From assembly GCF_000820085.1 (NCBI RefSeq), contig NZ_CDBN01000032.1:1-43496 (forward strand): a stretch of 43,496 bases of DNA. The letters are read 5' to 3'. The position numbers and the translations under genes were made by a program. Of the stretch, positions 8,257 through 16,163 are shown piece after piece. Under the pieces are notes generated by a model, which searched no databases, was not told the DNA's origin, and saw nothing but the letters and a program-made list of their open reading frames with translations. The stretch's first letter is position 1. Each line of letters starts with the position of its first letter. The DNA is from Aeromonas sanarellii (GTDB lineage: Bacteria; Pseudomonadota; Gammaproteobacteria; Enterobacterales; Aeromonadaceae).

Positions 8257-9312
8257 TTATTCCTCGGATCCTGCTTTCACACTCTTGTCGGCCGACATGG
8301 CCATGTGTCCGGCATGAGCATCATGGTTCATGGCCTGCTCGTCCATGGCACCCTCGGTCGGGGCCTCATGGTTCATGGCGTCATGATTCATGGCTTCGTG
8401 GTTCATGCCCTCGTGGTCCGCGGCGCCCGCTTTCTGGGTGTCGTGACCGCCATGGGACATGCCGCCCATGAACTTGTTGATGATGTTGACGAACAGCTTG
8501 GGATCGGCGCTGGCGAAGTATTCCACCGGGTGGTTTTCGCTCTTCTTGGCCAGGGCATCGAACTCATCCATGGTGTTCAGCGCCTTGGAAGAGGCCTTCA
8601 CCTTGGCTACCCAGGCGTCGAAACCGGCCTGATCCTGGGTCGCGATGGCCTTGAACTTCATGCCGGAGAAGCCGGCACCGCTGTAGCCGCCCGAGATGCC
8701 CTTGTACTCGCCCGCCTCGTTGGCAATCAGGTGCAGCTTGGTCTGCATGCCGGCCATGGCGTAGATCTGGCCGCCCAGCTGGGGGATGAAGAAGGAGTTC
8801 ATCACGGTGTCGGAGGTCACCCGGAAGTTGACCGGGGTGTCGACCGGGAAGGCCAGCTCGTTGACGGAGGCGATCCCCAGCTCCGGATAGACGAACAGCC
8901 ACTTCCAGTCGAGGGAGATGACATCGACCTGGATCGGTTTGACGTCGGATTCCAGCGGCTTGTAAGGGTCGAGAGAGTGGGAGGTTTTCCAGGTGATCAC
9001 CGCCAGGATGGCGATGATGATGACGGGCACAGTCCAGACGACTGCCTCAATCTTGTTGGAGTGGGCCCAGTCCGGCGCATAGGTGGCGCTGGTGTTGGAC
9101 GCTCGGTATTTGTAAGCGAACGCCACCGCCATCACAATCACGGGCACCACCACGATCAGCATCAAGCCGAGTGCGGTCAATATCAGTGACTTCTGCTCCA
9201 GACCAACCTGCCCCTTGGGGCTCATCAGAGCCATGTCGCAGCCGCTCAGCAAGCTGGCAGTCGCGAGCAACAGCAAAGCGCCCAAGCCCCTCTTCACATC
9301 AAAGAGTCTCAT
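8257..9312 (-). CDS. cyoA: Cytochrome o ubiquinol oxidase subunit II, lipoprotein with Met/His-rich tail
   Basis: The 351-residue CyoA has a lipoprotein signal ending LLSGC (lipidated Cys25), two membrane helices (about 45-67 and 88-110) and a periplasmic cupredoxin domain without the CuA ligands, as expected for a quinol rather than cytochrome c oxidase. The tail from residue 285 is long: in 67 residues it has 9 His and 8 Met, including four [10 protein letters not shown] units (8322-8406). E. coli CyoA is 315 residues with a shorter tail of the same flavour. The tail probably binds copper at the periplasmic face. The start has AGGA about 8 bases upstream and opens the operon. Confidence 0.97.
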   Translation of the reverse strand: MRLFDVKRGLGALLLLATASLLSGCDMALMSPKGQVGLEQKSLILTALGLMLIVVVPVIVMAVAFAYKYRASNTSATYAPDWAHSNKIEAVVWTVPVIIIAILAVITWKTSHSLDPYKPLESDVKPIQVDVISLDWKWLFVYPELGIASVNELAFPVDTPVNFRVTSDTVMNSFFIPQLGGQIYAMAGMQTKLHLIANEAGEYKGISGGYSGAGFSGMKFKAIATQDQAGFDAWVAKVKASSKALNTMDEFDALAKKSENHPVEYFASADPKLFVNIINKFMGGMSHGGHDTQKAGAADHEGMNHEAMNHDAMNHEAPTEGAMDEQAMNHDAHAGHMAMSADKSVKAGSEE

Positions 9313-9755
9313 GCAATGTCCTCATCTTTTGAAGGCTTATTGGTATAAAAAAATGCAGCATTTTATTGCATCAGAGCGGCATGTGAACAACATGAAAAAT
9401 TAATCCCAAAAATGTTCCAAAGGTGATGGAAAGCCGTGTCAGATGTTAATCCCTTGACAATGACCAATTTATTCAAATCACACTCGAACGATTCATCTTC
9501 CGTTAATTTATCCCTTCGCCAAAAACGCCCACTAATTAACCGAAACAACCGCATCGCTCTATTTTCAACCGGATCTGCGGTGACAAAAAGAGCCAAACAA
9601 CCCCTCTTCGATACACAGGCCACCCCGTGCTTCCTTGATCTGGATACGCATATTCGGGAAAGGAATAAAAAAATAATTAATCAAACAATCGTATGATTAA
9701 CTTCTTGAGGCCGATCAAAGCGGACAGAGCGCCTCTCTTTCCGGAACCCGCCATG
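9313..9755 (-). promoter_or_regulatory. AT-rich upstream region of the cyo operon
   Basis: About 440 bases with no convincing gene, clearly richer in A/T than the surroundings. Close to cyoA, on the minus strand, TTGTTC (9385-9390) and AATAAA (9362-9367) are 17 bases apart and could be the -35 and -10. An inverted repeat CATGT-GAACA-ACATG (9380-9394) overlaps that -35, and ATGCA...TGCAT (9353-9371) overlaps the -10, so both are possible operators. A further repeat TTAATCA...TGATTAA lies at 9677-9700. The 86-codon ORFs on either strand have no good ribosome site or recognisable product. Confidence 0.45.
9705..9718. promoter_or_regulatory. FNR-like box, one mismatch
   Basis: TTGAG-GCCG-ATCAA differs from the FNR consensus TTGAT-N4-ATCAA at one base. 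It lies about 390 bases before cyoA, far for direct repression, and just beyond the end of the AhpD-like gene. FNR and ArcA control of cyo is established in E. coli, which makes it worth noting but not certain. Confidence 0.25.
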
Positions 9756-9781
9756 AAAAACGGGTCCTCATCGGACCCGTT
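9756..9781 (-). terminator. Rho-independent terminator of the AhpD-like gene
   Basis: AACGGGTCC and GGACCCGTT form a perfect 9-base stem with a 5-base loop. On the minus strand the stem is followed directly by TTTTT (9756-9760 as A on the plus strand). Confidence 0.85.
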
Positions 9782-9816
9782 GCAGAGGATAGGCGAGCCC
9801 CGCCAGGGGTCGGCAT

Positions 9817-10260
9817 TCAGGGATGGGCATGTTCCATCCGGGTCGCAACGGCGATCCGGTTCCAGGCATTGATGGTGACAGCCTGCATCAGGCACTGGGC
9901 CAGCAGACTCTCCCCCAATTGGGCCAGCGCCTCCCCATAGGTCTGCTCCGTGAGCCCCTGGTCGGCGATCGAAGTGACCTCGTCGGTCAGGGCCAGCACC
10001 GCCCGCTCCCGCCCATCGAACAGCGGCGACTCGCGCCAGGCGGCGAGCGCCAGCAGCCGCTGCGCACTCTCCCCATGCTTCATCGCCACCTCGGCGTGCA
10101 TCTCGATGCAGTAGGCGCAGCCGTTAATCATGGAGGCGCGCAGCTTGATGAGCTCCTTGAGCGACAGGGGAATGTCGGTGCCGCCGAGATAGGCTTCCAG
10201 TCCCCGCATGGCCTGGATGGCGGCGGGGATCTGGCTGGCAAGCTGGATACGTTGTGACAT
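9817..10260 (-). CDS. AhpD-like carboxymuconolactone decarboxylase-family protein
   Basis: This 147-residue all-helical protein of the CMD/AhpD superfamily has the redox motif GCAYCIEMHA. Cys48 and Cys51 form a CxxC and His55 completes the usual proton relay. Members act as alkylhydroperoxidases or thiol peroxidases fed by thiol carriers. True CMD decarboxylases lack the CxxC, so a peroxidase-like role is more likely. It is divergent from the LysR gene at 10380, which probably regulates it, and has its own terminator, so it is monocistronic. Confidence 0.9.
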   Translation of the reverse strand: MSQRIQLASQIPAAIQAMRGLEAYLGGTDIPLSLKELIKLRASMINGCAYCIEMHAEVAMKHGESAQRLLALAAWRESPLFDGRERAVLALTDEVTSIADQGLTEQTYGEALAQLGESLLAQCLMQAVTINAWNRIAVATRMEHAHP

Positions 10261-10353
10261 GGTGATGCTCCCGTGAAGAGGCCCGACATGGGCGATGGGC
10301 CCATTATTTACCCTTTCACTCGCCGGTAGAATACCGACAAAACCTGCAACAGT

Positions 10354-10370
10354 TTTGCGTATATCGCAAA
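10354..10370. promoter_or_regulatory. LysR-type operator (T-N11-A dyad)
   Basis: TTTGCG-TATAT-CGCAAA is a perfect 6-base inverted repeat with a 5-base centre, and its core TGCGTATATCGCA fits the T-N11-A LysR motif. It ends one base before the AAGGTG ribosome site of the LysR gene at 10380. Binding there would block that gene's own expression while acting upstream on the divergent AhpD-like gene. Confidence 0.65.
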
Positions 10371-10379
10371 GGTGATTCC

Positions 10380-11288
10380 ATGCTGGATCGCATCCGCACC
10401 CTGGCCCAGGTGGTGGAGTCGGGCAGCTTCTCCCGTGCCGCCCGCGCCCTCAACCTGGCCCCCTCCTCCGTGACCCGCGCCATCGATGCCCTGGAGCAGC
10501 AGCTGGGGATCCCGCTCTTCAAGCGCAGCACCCGCCAACTGGTGCTGACCAGCCAGGGGGAGTACTTTCTCGCCCGCTCCCTGCCCCTGCTGGAGGAGGC
10601 CGACCAGCTGGTGCAATCCCTGCAGCCCCTGTCGGTGGCACCGCAGGGGCCGCTTCGGGTCTCGGTGTTCGAGAGCTTCGGTGCGGCCTGGCTGGCGCCC
10701 CGTCTGCCGGACTTTCTGGCCCGCTATCCCGGGGTGCGGCTCGAGATCGAGCTGGACAACCGCCTGGTGGATCTCGACGCCGAAAACGTGGACGTGGCGG
10801 TGCGCATCGGACGGCCCGTGGACAGCGGCCTGCACGCCCGCCACCTGCTCACCAACCGGGCTCTGCTGGTCGCCTCCCCCGCCTATCTGGCGCGCCATGG
10901 CGAACCCGCCCATCCCGCCGATCTGGCCCACCACAACTGCCTCATTCGCGGTCATGGCCGCCAGCGTCAGCACTGGCACTTTCGAAGGGGCACCGAGCGG
11001 CACAGGGTCGCGGTGCAGGGCAACCTCGCCTCGGTCGGCGGTACGCCCCTGCTCTGCGCCGCCCGGGCGGGGTGCGGCATCCTGCTGCTGTCGAGCTGGA
11101 TGGTGCAGCAGAGCCTGGACGACGGCACCCTGGTGCCGCTGCTGCCCGAGTGGCAGGCCTCCCCCTACGAGGATCGCCACGACGAGATCCACGCGGTGTT
11201 TCGCGGCGGCCGCTTCCTCACCCCCCAGACCCGCGCCTTCATCGACTTTCTGGTCGAGGCGATGGCGCCCCTGCAAGGGCCGCGCTGA
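10380..11288 (+). CDS. LysR-family transcriptional regulator
   Basis: The 302-residue LysR protein has a helix-turn-helix at about residues 5-62 (ESGSFSRAARALNLAPSSVT) and an effector domain at about 88-295, with DVAVRIGRPVDSGLHARHL and a Cys-containing GCGILLLSSWMVQQSL loop. Its pairing with a CxxC AhpD-like peroxidase suggests it may answer to an oxidant or a xenobiotic, but this is inferred from position only. AAGGTG 8 bases before the ATG supports the start. It ends in front of a terminator belonging to the opposite gene. Confidence 0.92.
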   Translation: MLDRIRTLAQVVESGSFSRAARALNLAPSSVTRAIDALEQQLGIPLFKRSTRQLVLTSQGEYFLARSLPLLEEADQLVQSLQPLSVAPQGPLRVSVFESFGAAWLAPRLPDFLARYPGVRLEIELDNRLVDLDAENVDVAVRIGRPVDSGLHARHLLTNRALLVASPAYLARHGEPAHPADLAHHNCLIRGHGRQRQHWHFRRGTERHRVAVQGNLASVGGTPLLCAARAGCGILLLSSWMVQQSLDDGTLVPLLPEWQASPYEDRHDEIHAVFRGGRFLTPQTRAFIDFLVEAMAPLQGPR

Positions 11289-11319
11289 TCGCGGCAAGCG
11301 CCTCGTCGATGGCGGGCAG

Positions 11320-11354
11320 AAAAAAGCAGACGCCGGGCAGAGGGCCCGGCGTCT
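11320..11354 (-). terminator. Rho-independent terminator of the DUF3634 gene
   Basis: AGACGCCGGGC (11328-11338) and GCCCGGCGTCT (11344-11354) form an 11-base stem. On the minus strand it is followed by GC and a run of six T. It may also slow read-through from the convergent LysR gene. Confidence 0.85.
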
Positions 11355-11378
11355 GGACATGAGGGGCGTCACGATGAC

Positions 11379-11723
11379 TCAGCGGGGCTTGCGCCCGTCC
11401 GGTGTCGGGGTCGTGCGATAATCCCCGTAGGGGAAGACGTTGCGCAGGCGCTGTGCCACGGGCTCCGGGATGGAGCGGGAGAAGACGAGCCTGACGCCGC
11501 TGCCGTCGCGCTGCCCCAGGATGCGGCCACGCACCGGATCCTGGCGCAGGATCTGCTTCACCTGATCCAGGAAGCGCGGCGACACCGAGCCCCGTTTCAC
11601 CACCACCTTGCCCGGCGCGAGCCGGATCTCGAACAGGGCGCCACGCCCCAGCTTCATCAGCCACCAGATCAGGGCGATCGCCACCACCAAAGAGAGCCAG
11701 GCCATCCACAATCCTCCATCCAT
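11379..11723 (-). CDS. DUF3634 family membrane-anchored protein
   Basis: This 114-residue protein has one N-terminal membrane helix (about residues 5-24, WMAWLSLVVAIALIWWLMKL). A small soluble domain follows with KVVVKRGSVSPRFLDQVKQI and, near the end, VAQRLRNVFPYGDYR. The pattern fits the DUF3634 proteins of Vibrio and Aeromonas, which have no assigned function. It stands alone between two unrelated genes and has a good terminator. I recognise the family by its C-terminal QQRLRNVFP-type motif, not by any functional residue. Confidence 0.75.
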   Translation of the reverse strand: MDGGLWMAWLSLVVAIALIWWLMKLGRGALFEIRLAPGKVVVKRGSVSPRFLDQVKQILRQDPVRGRILGQRDGSGVRLVFSRSIPEPVAQRLRNVFPYGDYRTTPTPDGRKPR

Positions 11724-11835
11724 ATCCTTGTCTGGGTCAGTATAGGGCGCGGCGGCGGTCCGTTATCTGGCGGGCATCACGCTTTGCCCACCGGACAGCG
11801 CCCGCGGCCCGACCACAGGGCCCACTGCGCCGAGC

Positions 11836-12804
11836 TCAGCGCCCCCTGCCCCAGGCAGTCAGGGTATCCCGATAGAGGGCCAGCAGCGCCTGATCCCGCA
11901 CCGCCACCCCGACCCGCTGGGCAGGATAGCCGGCCCAGCCGTCGTGGGGATGGGCCTTGCCATCGAACTTCTGCAGGGTATGGCCGATGGCGGGGCCGCT
12001 GTCGACGACCCGCACCGGCCCCTCCCTCAGGGTGAACAGGGAAGGATCTATCACATAGGCGATGGCGGACGGATCGTGCACGTGGCAGCCATCGAGCCCG
12101 ATCCGCTCGGAATAGAAGCGCAGGTAGAAGCGGCTCACGTCCCACAGGAAGCGGCCCGGCTCCCCCGCCTGGTCCCGCAGCGCATCCAGGTAGGCGCTGC
12201 TGAAGAAGCTCTGCTGGGTGACGTCGAGCCCGATGATCACCACGGGCCAGTCGGCGGTGAAGACCCGATCCGCCGCCTCCGGATCGTCGTGGATATTGGC
12301 CTCGGCATAAGGGCTCACGTTGCCGCGATGACCGTTGACGCCGAAGGCGCCGCCCATCACCACCACCTGCTTCACCAGGGCGGCTACCTCGGGGGCCGCC
12401 TCGAGCGCCAGCGCCAGATTGGTCAGCGGCCCTATGGTCACCAGGGTGATCTCGCCGGGGTGGGCCTTCACCGTCTCGACGATGTATTGCCAAGCCGGAC
12501 GGGGATCCGGGCTGAGGGTCACCGCCCCGGCCTGCACGTCGCCAAAGCCGGTGGGGCCGTGCACCACAGTGGTGGGGCCCACGGGGTCGCGCCGCAGGGG
12601 GGTGGCGGCGCCCTGGGCCACGTCCGCCTGCATGCCGTATTTCTGCTTGAGCCAGAGCGCGTTGCGGGTGCCGTTTTCTATGGTGGCGTTGCCAAACACA
12701 GTGGTGATGGCGAGCAGCTCGATGGCAGGGTGCGCCTCGGCAAAGAGAATGGCCATGGCGTCGTCGATGCCGGGATCCGTATCCAGAATGATCTTGTGGG
12801 TCAT
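11836..12804 (-). CDS. Nucleoside hydrolase (inosine-uridine preferring family)
   Basis: The 322-residue protein is of the IunH/RihA-B-C family, which cleaves the N-glycosidic bond of nucleosides to ribose and base. The Ca2+-binding motif DTDPGIDDAMA is at residues 8-18. VTIGPLTNLALAL, VVMGGAFGVNGHRGNVSPYAEANIHDDPEAA and the catalytic-region HVHDPSAIAYVIDP all follow the family. The start at MTHKIILD has GGAGG nearby; the longer frame to 12870 has no support. No transporter lies next to it, so specificity (purine, pyrimidine or mixed) is not readable. Confidence 0.95.
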   Translation of the reverse strand: MTHKIILDTDPGIDDAMAILFAEAHPAIELLAITTVFGNATIENGTRNALWLKQKYGMQADVAQGAATPLRRDPVGPTTVVHGPTGFGDVQAGAVTLSPDPRPAWQYIVETVKAHPGEITLVTIGPLTNLALALEAAPEVAALVKQVVVMGGAFGVNGHRGNVSPYAEANIHDDPEAADRVFTADWPVVIIGLDVTQQSFFSSAYLDALRDQAGEPGRFLWDVSRFYLRFYSERIGLDGCHVHDPSAIAYVIDPSLFTLREGPVRVVDSGPAIGHTLQKFDGKAHPHDGWAGYPAQRVGVAVRDQALLALYRDTLTAWGRGR

Positions 12805-13067
12805 GGGGCCTCCATTGGACAGAGCAGCCAGTGTAGCGAGCCGGCGCCGCTTTAACAGCGCCGGGATCACAACCCTGACGTCTCATCTGCCTCCCTGCCT
12901 GCATCAACCCGGCTCCCGAACGCGCCCATGCCAACACCGGCCGGACAACGGCCATATTCTGGCCAGTCGGGCTTGCCGAGGTGACCTGCGCCTTGCCGGA
13001 GGGCAATCGGGGTGGTATCACTTGGCCTCCTTGTCCACCTCTCTCATCCACCCGCCGAGGCGCCATC

Positions 13068-13625
13068 GTGATCACCCTGATTAAAGAGTCCGACCAGTTG
13101 AAGATGCCCTGGAAAAACAGGCAGGGCACCACGGCCCAGATACTTATCTCCCCCAAGGGGGCGAGCCTGGACAAACTCGACTTCGACTACCGCCTGAGCT
13201 CGGCGCCCATCAAGACGGCGGGCCCCTTCTCCAAATTTCCCGGCTATCAGCGTATCCTCTTGCCCGTCAGCGGCGCCGGCTTCGTGCTCAACGGCCACCC
13301 CTATGCCACCTTCGAGGCGGCCCACTTCAGCGGCGATGACGAGACCCACTGCGAACTGCTGAAAAAAGAGGTGACGGATCTAGGGCTCATCTACCACCCC
13401 GAACGCGTCAGCGCCAACGTGCGGGTGCTCAACGTCCCCTTCCCGCTCACCCTCACCCTGGAGGCGGACAAGACCTACCTCTGCCACCTGCTCAGTGGCG
13501 AACTGACGGTGGCAGGCCAGGCCGTGGCGATCAACGAAACCCTGGTGGTCAACGGCGAGCAGAGCATCCGCTTCGAGTGTCAGAAGAAGACCACCCTCGC
13601 CTTCTTTACCCTGCAAGCCAGATAA
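13068..13625 (+). CDS. HutD family protein
   Basis: The 185-residue protein has the bicupin-like HutD fold: MPWKNRQGTTAQI near the start, FSKFPGYQRILLPVSGAGF, then a second half with ADKTYLCHLLSGELTV. HutD is usually found in histidine-utilisation clusters and is thought to bind an intermediate and fine-tune the pathway. No other hut gene is in this window. The frame is open from 12981, but the conserved part begins at the GTG at 13068, with GAGG 8 bases before it, so I chose that start. A terminator follows directly. Confidence 0.85.
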   Translation: MITLIKESDQLKMPWKNRQGTTAQILISPKGASLDKLDFDYRLSSAPIKTAGPFSKFPGYQRILLPVSGAGFVLNGHPYATFEAAHFSGDDETHCELLKKEVTDLGLIYHPERVSANVRVLNVPFPLTLTLEADKTYLCHLLSGELTVAGQAVAINETLVVNGEQSIRFECQKKTTLAFFTLQAR

Positions 13626-13632
13626 CGGGCAC

Positions 13633-13658
13633 AAAAAAGCCGGGCAATCCCGGCTTTT
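13633..13658. terminator. Bidirectional terminator between HutD and azurin genes
   Basis: GCCGGG and CCCGGC form a stem with a CAAT loop, extended by A-run and T-run arms, so it can act on the HutD gene (plus) and the azurin gene (minus). The genes converge here. Confidence 0.8.
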
Positions 13659-13681
13659 GATTGGCATGAAGTGCGGGCGGA

Positions 13682-14122
13682 TCAGCCTACCTTGAAGCTG
13701 CCCTTCATCATGGCGAAGTGGCCGGGGAAGGAGCAGAAGAAGGTGAGATCCTTGCCTGCCAACCCCTCGGTCTTGAAGGTGACGCTGGTGCTTTCGCCCC
13801 CTCCCACCAGCTTGGTGTGCGCCAGGATCCTGGCGTCGTCCTTGGGCAGGTAGTCGTGATCGGCACCGGCACTCATGCCCGCGGTGGCGACGGCCTGGTA
13901 GTCGGCAGTATTGGCCAGCACCCAGTTGTGACCCATGTTGGCCACCGGCAGCTTGCCGGTGTGATTGAGGGTCACTGTCACCTCCTGGCAGGTGGCCGGC
14001 ACGCTCATCTCTTTCTGGTTGAACTGCATGGCATCATTGCCTTCGATGACCAATGCGCACTCATCGGCCAGGGCGGGGGCGGCGAGGGAGCTCAGAAGCA
14101 GCAGGGCTAACACCTTTTTCAT
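13682..14122 (-). CDS. azu: Azurin (periplasmic blue copper protein)
   Basis: The 146-residue precursor has a signal peptide ending APALA before DECALVIEG and a mature domain matching azurin throughout. The type-1 copper ligands are all present: His in NMGHNWVL, Cys and His in FFCSFPGHF, and Met in HFAMMKG. The disulfide pair (CALVIEG and ATCQEV) is also kept. Azurin shuttles electrons in the periplasm. Two ATG codons occur in tandem; GGAG is 6 bases from the second (14122) and only 3 from the first (14125), so I prefer the second. The roughly 300 bases upstream (14126-14423) hold no further gene that I can support. Confidence 0.95.
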   Translation of the reverse strand: MKKVLALLLLSSLAAPALADECALVIEGNDAMQFNQKEMSVPATCQEVTVTLNHTGKLPVANMGHNWVLANTADYQAVATAGMSAGADHDYLPKDDARILAHTKLVGGGESTSVTFKTEGLAGKDLTFFCSFPGHFAMMKGSFKVG

Positions 14123-14423
14123 CATCTTCTCCTTTGATTGGCGATGGAAGACAGCAAACTCGCCTCGAAAGTCCGAGCGGCACCAGGCAAAGATGCTGTC
14201 AAAATCGATCTTCATTGTACCCAGATGTCACCGGGGGACGACGGTTTTTGCTCAAAGATGCGGGCCGGGTCACTCCTCTCCCCCGCGACACGACAAGGGA
14301 CCGGATTGGTCAACGGGCCGTCCGGCTTAATTATTTGCAGGGTTGGCGCCCTTGGCCAGCTCGCCAACCCGAACGCCCTTGGCTAAGCTGCTCACCCGTC
14401 GACGACTCCCGCGAGAATGACAG

Positions 14424-15467
14424 ATGCACACCTCTTCCCTGCGCCAGGCACCGCGCGCCCTGCTGCTCTCCCTGATGCTGCTGTTGGCCGCCTGTCAGCC
14501 AGCCCCGACCCAGACCCGCATTCAGGGCAGCACCATGGGCACCTACTATGCGGTGACCCTGAGCGACCCCTTCCCCGGAGGACAGGGCGCCCTGCAACAG
14601 GAGGTGGAGACCCTGCTGGCGCGCCTGAACCAGGAGATCTCCACCTATGATCCCGCCTCCCTCATCTCCCGCTTCAACCAGGGGACGGGGCAGCCTCCCC
14701 AGGTCATCCCGGCCACCATGGCGAAGATTGTGCAACAGGGCATGGACGCAGGTCGCCTCACCCTGGGCGCCCTGGATGTCACCGTGGGTCCCCTGGTCAA
14801 CCTCTGGGGCTTCGGGCCGGACAAGCGCCCGACCCAGCGCCCCGGCGCCGAGCAGATCGCCCAGGCCAGGGCGAGGGTCGGCATCGACAAGCTGAGCCTG
14901 ACACCCCAAGGAGATCACTTCCTGCTCGGCAAGGCCATACCGGGGCTCTATCTGGACCTCTCCACCCTGGGCGAGGGAGCGGCCTCCGACGAGATAGCCG
15001 GCCTGCTGGAGCGAAGAGGGGTGCACAACTACCTCATCGAGGTGGCGGGCGCCGTGCGCAGCAAGGGCCGCAACGCCAAGGGCAACCCCTGGCGGGTGGC
15101 CATCGTCGAACCCTCGGACAGGCCGGGCGCCATCGAGGACGTGGTCACCCCGAACGGCATGGCGGTGAGCACCGCCGGCAGCTATCGCAACTATTACGAG
15201 CTGGACGGCAAGCGCTACTCCCACATCATCGATCCCGCCACCGGCGAGCCCGTGACCCACAGACTGGTCTCCGCCAGCGTCATCACCCCGACCGCGCTGG
15301 AAGCCGACGCCCTCGACACCGCCCTCATGGTGATGGGGCCCGAGCGGGCGATGGCCTTTGCCAAGGAGCACAGGCTCGCGGTCTATCTCATCGAGAAGAC
15401 GGATCAGGGGTTTGTGGCGCGCCACACCCCCGAGTTTGCCCCCTATCTGGTGCGCAGCGAGCCATGA
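14424..15467 (+). CDS. apbE: FAD:protein FMN transferase (ApbE)
   Basis: ApbE is a periplasmic lipoprotein that attaches FMN through a phosphoester bond to Thr/Ser of respiratory flavoproteins such as NqrB/C, RnfG/D and NosR. The 347-residue protein has a lipobox LLAAC (Cys24), GSTMGTYYAV at the start of the domain, the FAD/Mg site DLSTLGEGAASD, and VSTAGSYRNYYELDGKRYSHIIDPATGEP. It stands alone, not beside nqr or rnf genes. A weak GCGAGAATGACAG precedes the ATG at 14424. It ends just before a strong terminator. Confidence 0.94.
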   Translation: MHTSSLRQAPRALLLSLMLLLAACQPAPTQTRIQGSTMGTYYAVTLSDPFPGGQGALQQEVETLLARLNQEISTYDPASLISRFNQGTGQPPQVIPATMAKIVQQGMDAGRLTLGALDVTVGPLVNLWGFGPDKRPTQRPGAEQIAQARARVGIDKLSLTPQGDHFLLGKAIPGLYLDLSTLGEGAASDEIAGLLERRGVHNYLIEVAGAVRSKGRNAKGNPWRVAIVEPSDRPGAIEDVVTPNGMAVSTAGSYRNYYELDGKRYSHIIDPATGEPVTHRLVSASVITPTALEADALDTALMVMGPERAMAFAKEHRLAVYLIEKTDQGFVARHTPEFAPYLVRSEP

Positions 15468-15472
15468 ACGAC

Positions 15473-15498
15473 GAGGCCCCGCACGGCGGGGCCTCTTT
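15473..15498. terminator. Rho-independent terminator after apbE
   Basis: GAGGCCCCGC (15473-15482) and GCGGGGCCTC (15486-15495) form a perfect 10-base stem with an ACG loop, followed by TTT. It lies between apbE and the convergent hsp20 gene. Confidence 0.8.
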
Positions 15499-15512
15499 AC
15501 ATCATGGTACCG

Positions 15513-15938
15513 CTATTCGATGGGAATGCGGTGGGGCGCCGGAGTCACCGTCTGTTTGGGCAGGCGCAGGGTGAGGATGCCGTTGTCGAACCTGGCGCTC
15601 ACCTGCTCCGGTGACACCTCCACCGGCAGCTCGACGGTGCGCGACACGCTGCCAAAGTAGCGCTCGCTGCGCAGGGCACGTTCATCCTTGTTCTGGCTGT
15701 CAAACTGGCGGATCTCCGCCTTCAGGGTCACCAGCTTGCCATGCACGTCCACTTGTATGTCCTCCCGGGCAACCCCGGGCAGCTCGGCCTGCAGCAGATA
15801 ACCGCCGTCGCTCTCCCGCACATCCAGCTTGATCTGGCTGGGCAGCGGATCCCCGTGCAGGGGGCGGATATAGAAGCCGGAGGCCATGTCGTGGAACAGG
15901 TCATCAAACAGGCTGGTGCGGCTCGGTAGCAAACTCAT
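15513..15938 (-). CDS. Small heat-shock protein, Hsp20/alpha-crystallin family
   Basis: This is a 141-residue ATP-independent holdase. After a short N-terminal arm (MSLLPSRTSLFDDLFHDM), the alpha-crystallin domain runs from about residue 38 to 130, with LLQAELPGVAREDIQVDVHG, YFGSVSRTVELPVEV and ARFDNGILTLRLPK, then the C-terminal IPIE, the I-x-I anchor used in oligomer formation. AGGAGG 6 bases upstream supports this start. A further in-frame ATG at 16052 also has a good site (AAGGAGAGGCGAA) and would add 38 unrelated residues. CTTGAA at 16014-16019 (minus) matches a sigma-32 -35, but I see no clear -10. Confidence 0.93.
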   Translation of the reverse strand: MSLLPSRTSLFDDLFHDMASGFYIRPLHGDPLPSQIKLDVRESDGGYLLQAELPGVAREDIQVDVHGKLVTLKAEIRQFDSQNKDERALRSERYFGSVSRTVELPVEVSPEQVSARFDNGILTLRLPKQTVTPAPHRIPIE

Positions 15939-16063
15939 TTGATTCCTCCTTCTGGTGCACACGAGGCATGGACGGGCATCCGCCCCTCTGCGGAACGCCG
16001 GGATCTGCCTCTCTTCAAGTCTAAAAACCGGGCCGGCCTTCGCCATTGCCATTTCGCCTCTCC

Positions 16064-16077
16064 TTGATGAAGATCAA
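16064..16077. promoter_or_regulatory. Perfect FNR-type box
   Basis: TTGAT-GAAG-ATCAA matches the FNR consensus TTGAT-N4-ATCAA exactly and is extended to CCTTGAT/ATCAAGG. It sits in the divergent region between hsp20 and the response-regulator gene, 87 bases before the ATG at 16164. The dyad could instead be an RNA hairpin. Confidence 0.5.
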
Positions 16078-16163
16078 GGGTGCGGCGTGCATTTTTGCGA
16101 TCCGCTCCCGGCGGGAAAAAGCGGGGGCTCGGCCCGCGTCCGATTGCCTGTCTGCGGACTTTG

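Noticed and set aside
8322..8406. Short tandem DNA repeats that could suggest a CRISPR or minisatellite
   Set aside because: They are the codons of the [10 protein letters not shown] repeats of CyoA. The units are 15 bases without spacers, so this is a coding repeat.
6271..9189. 972-codon open frame on the plus strand
   Set aside because: It is antisense to cyoA, cyoB and part of cyoC. It is rich in His, Gly, Asp and Gln as expected for the complement of membrane-protein codons and resembles no family. Long antisense frames are common in GC-rich DNA.
9436..9696. 86-codon plus-strand ORF (and an 86-codon minus-strand ORF at 9363-9623) before cyoA
   Set aside because: Both lie in AT-rich intergenic DNA, lack a well-placed ribosome site and resemble nothing known, and they overlap each other. 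I treat the region as regulatory.
15473..15498. Possible riboswitch or RNA gene after apbE
   Set aside because: It is a simple GC stem with three T bases between converging genes, which is a terminator.
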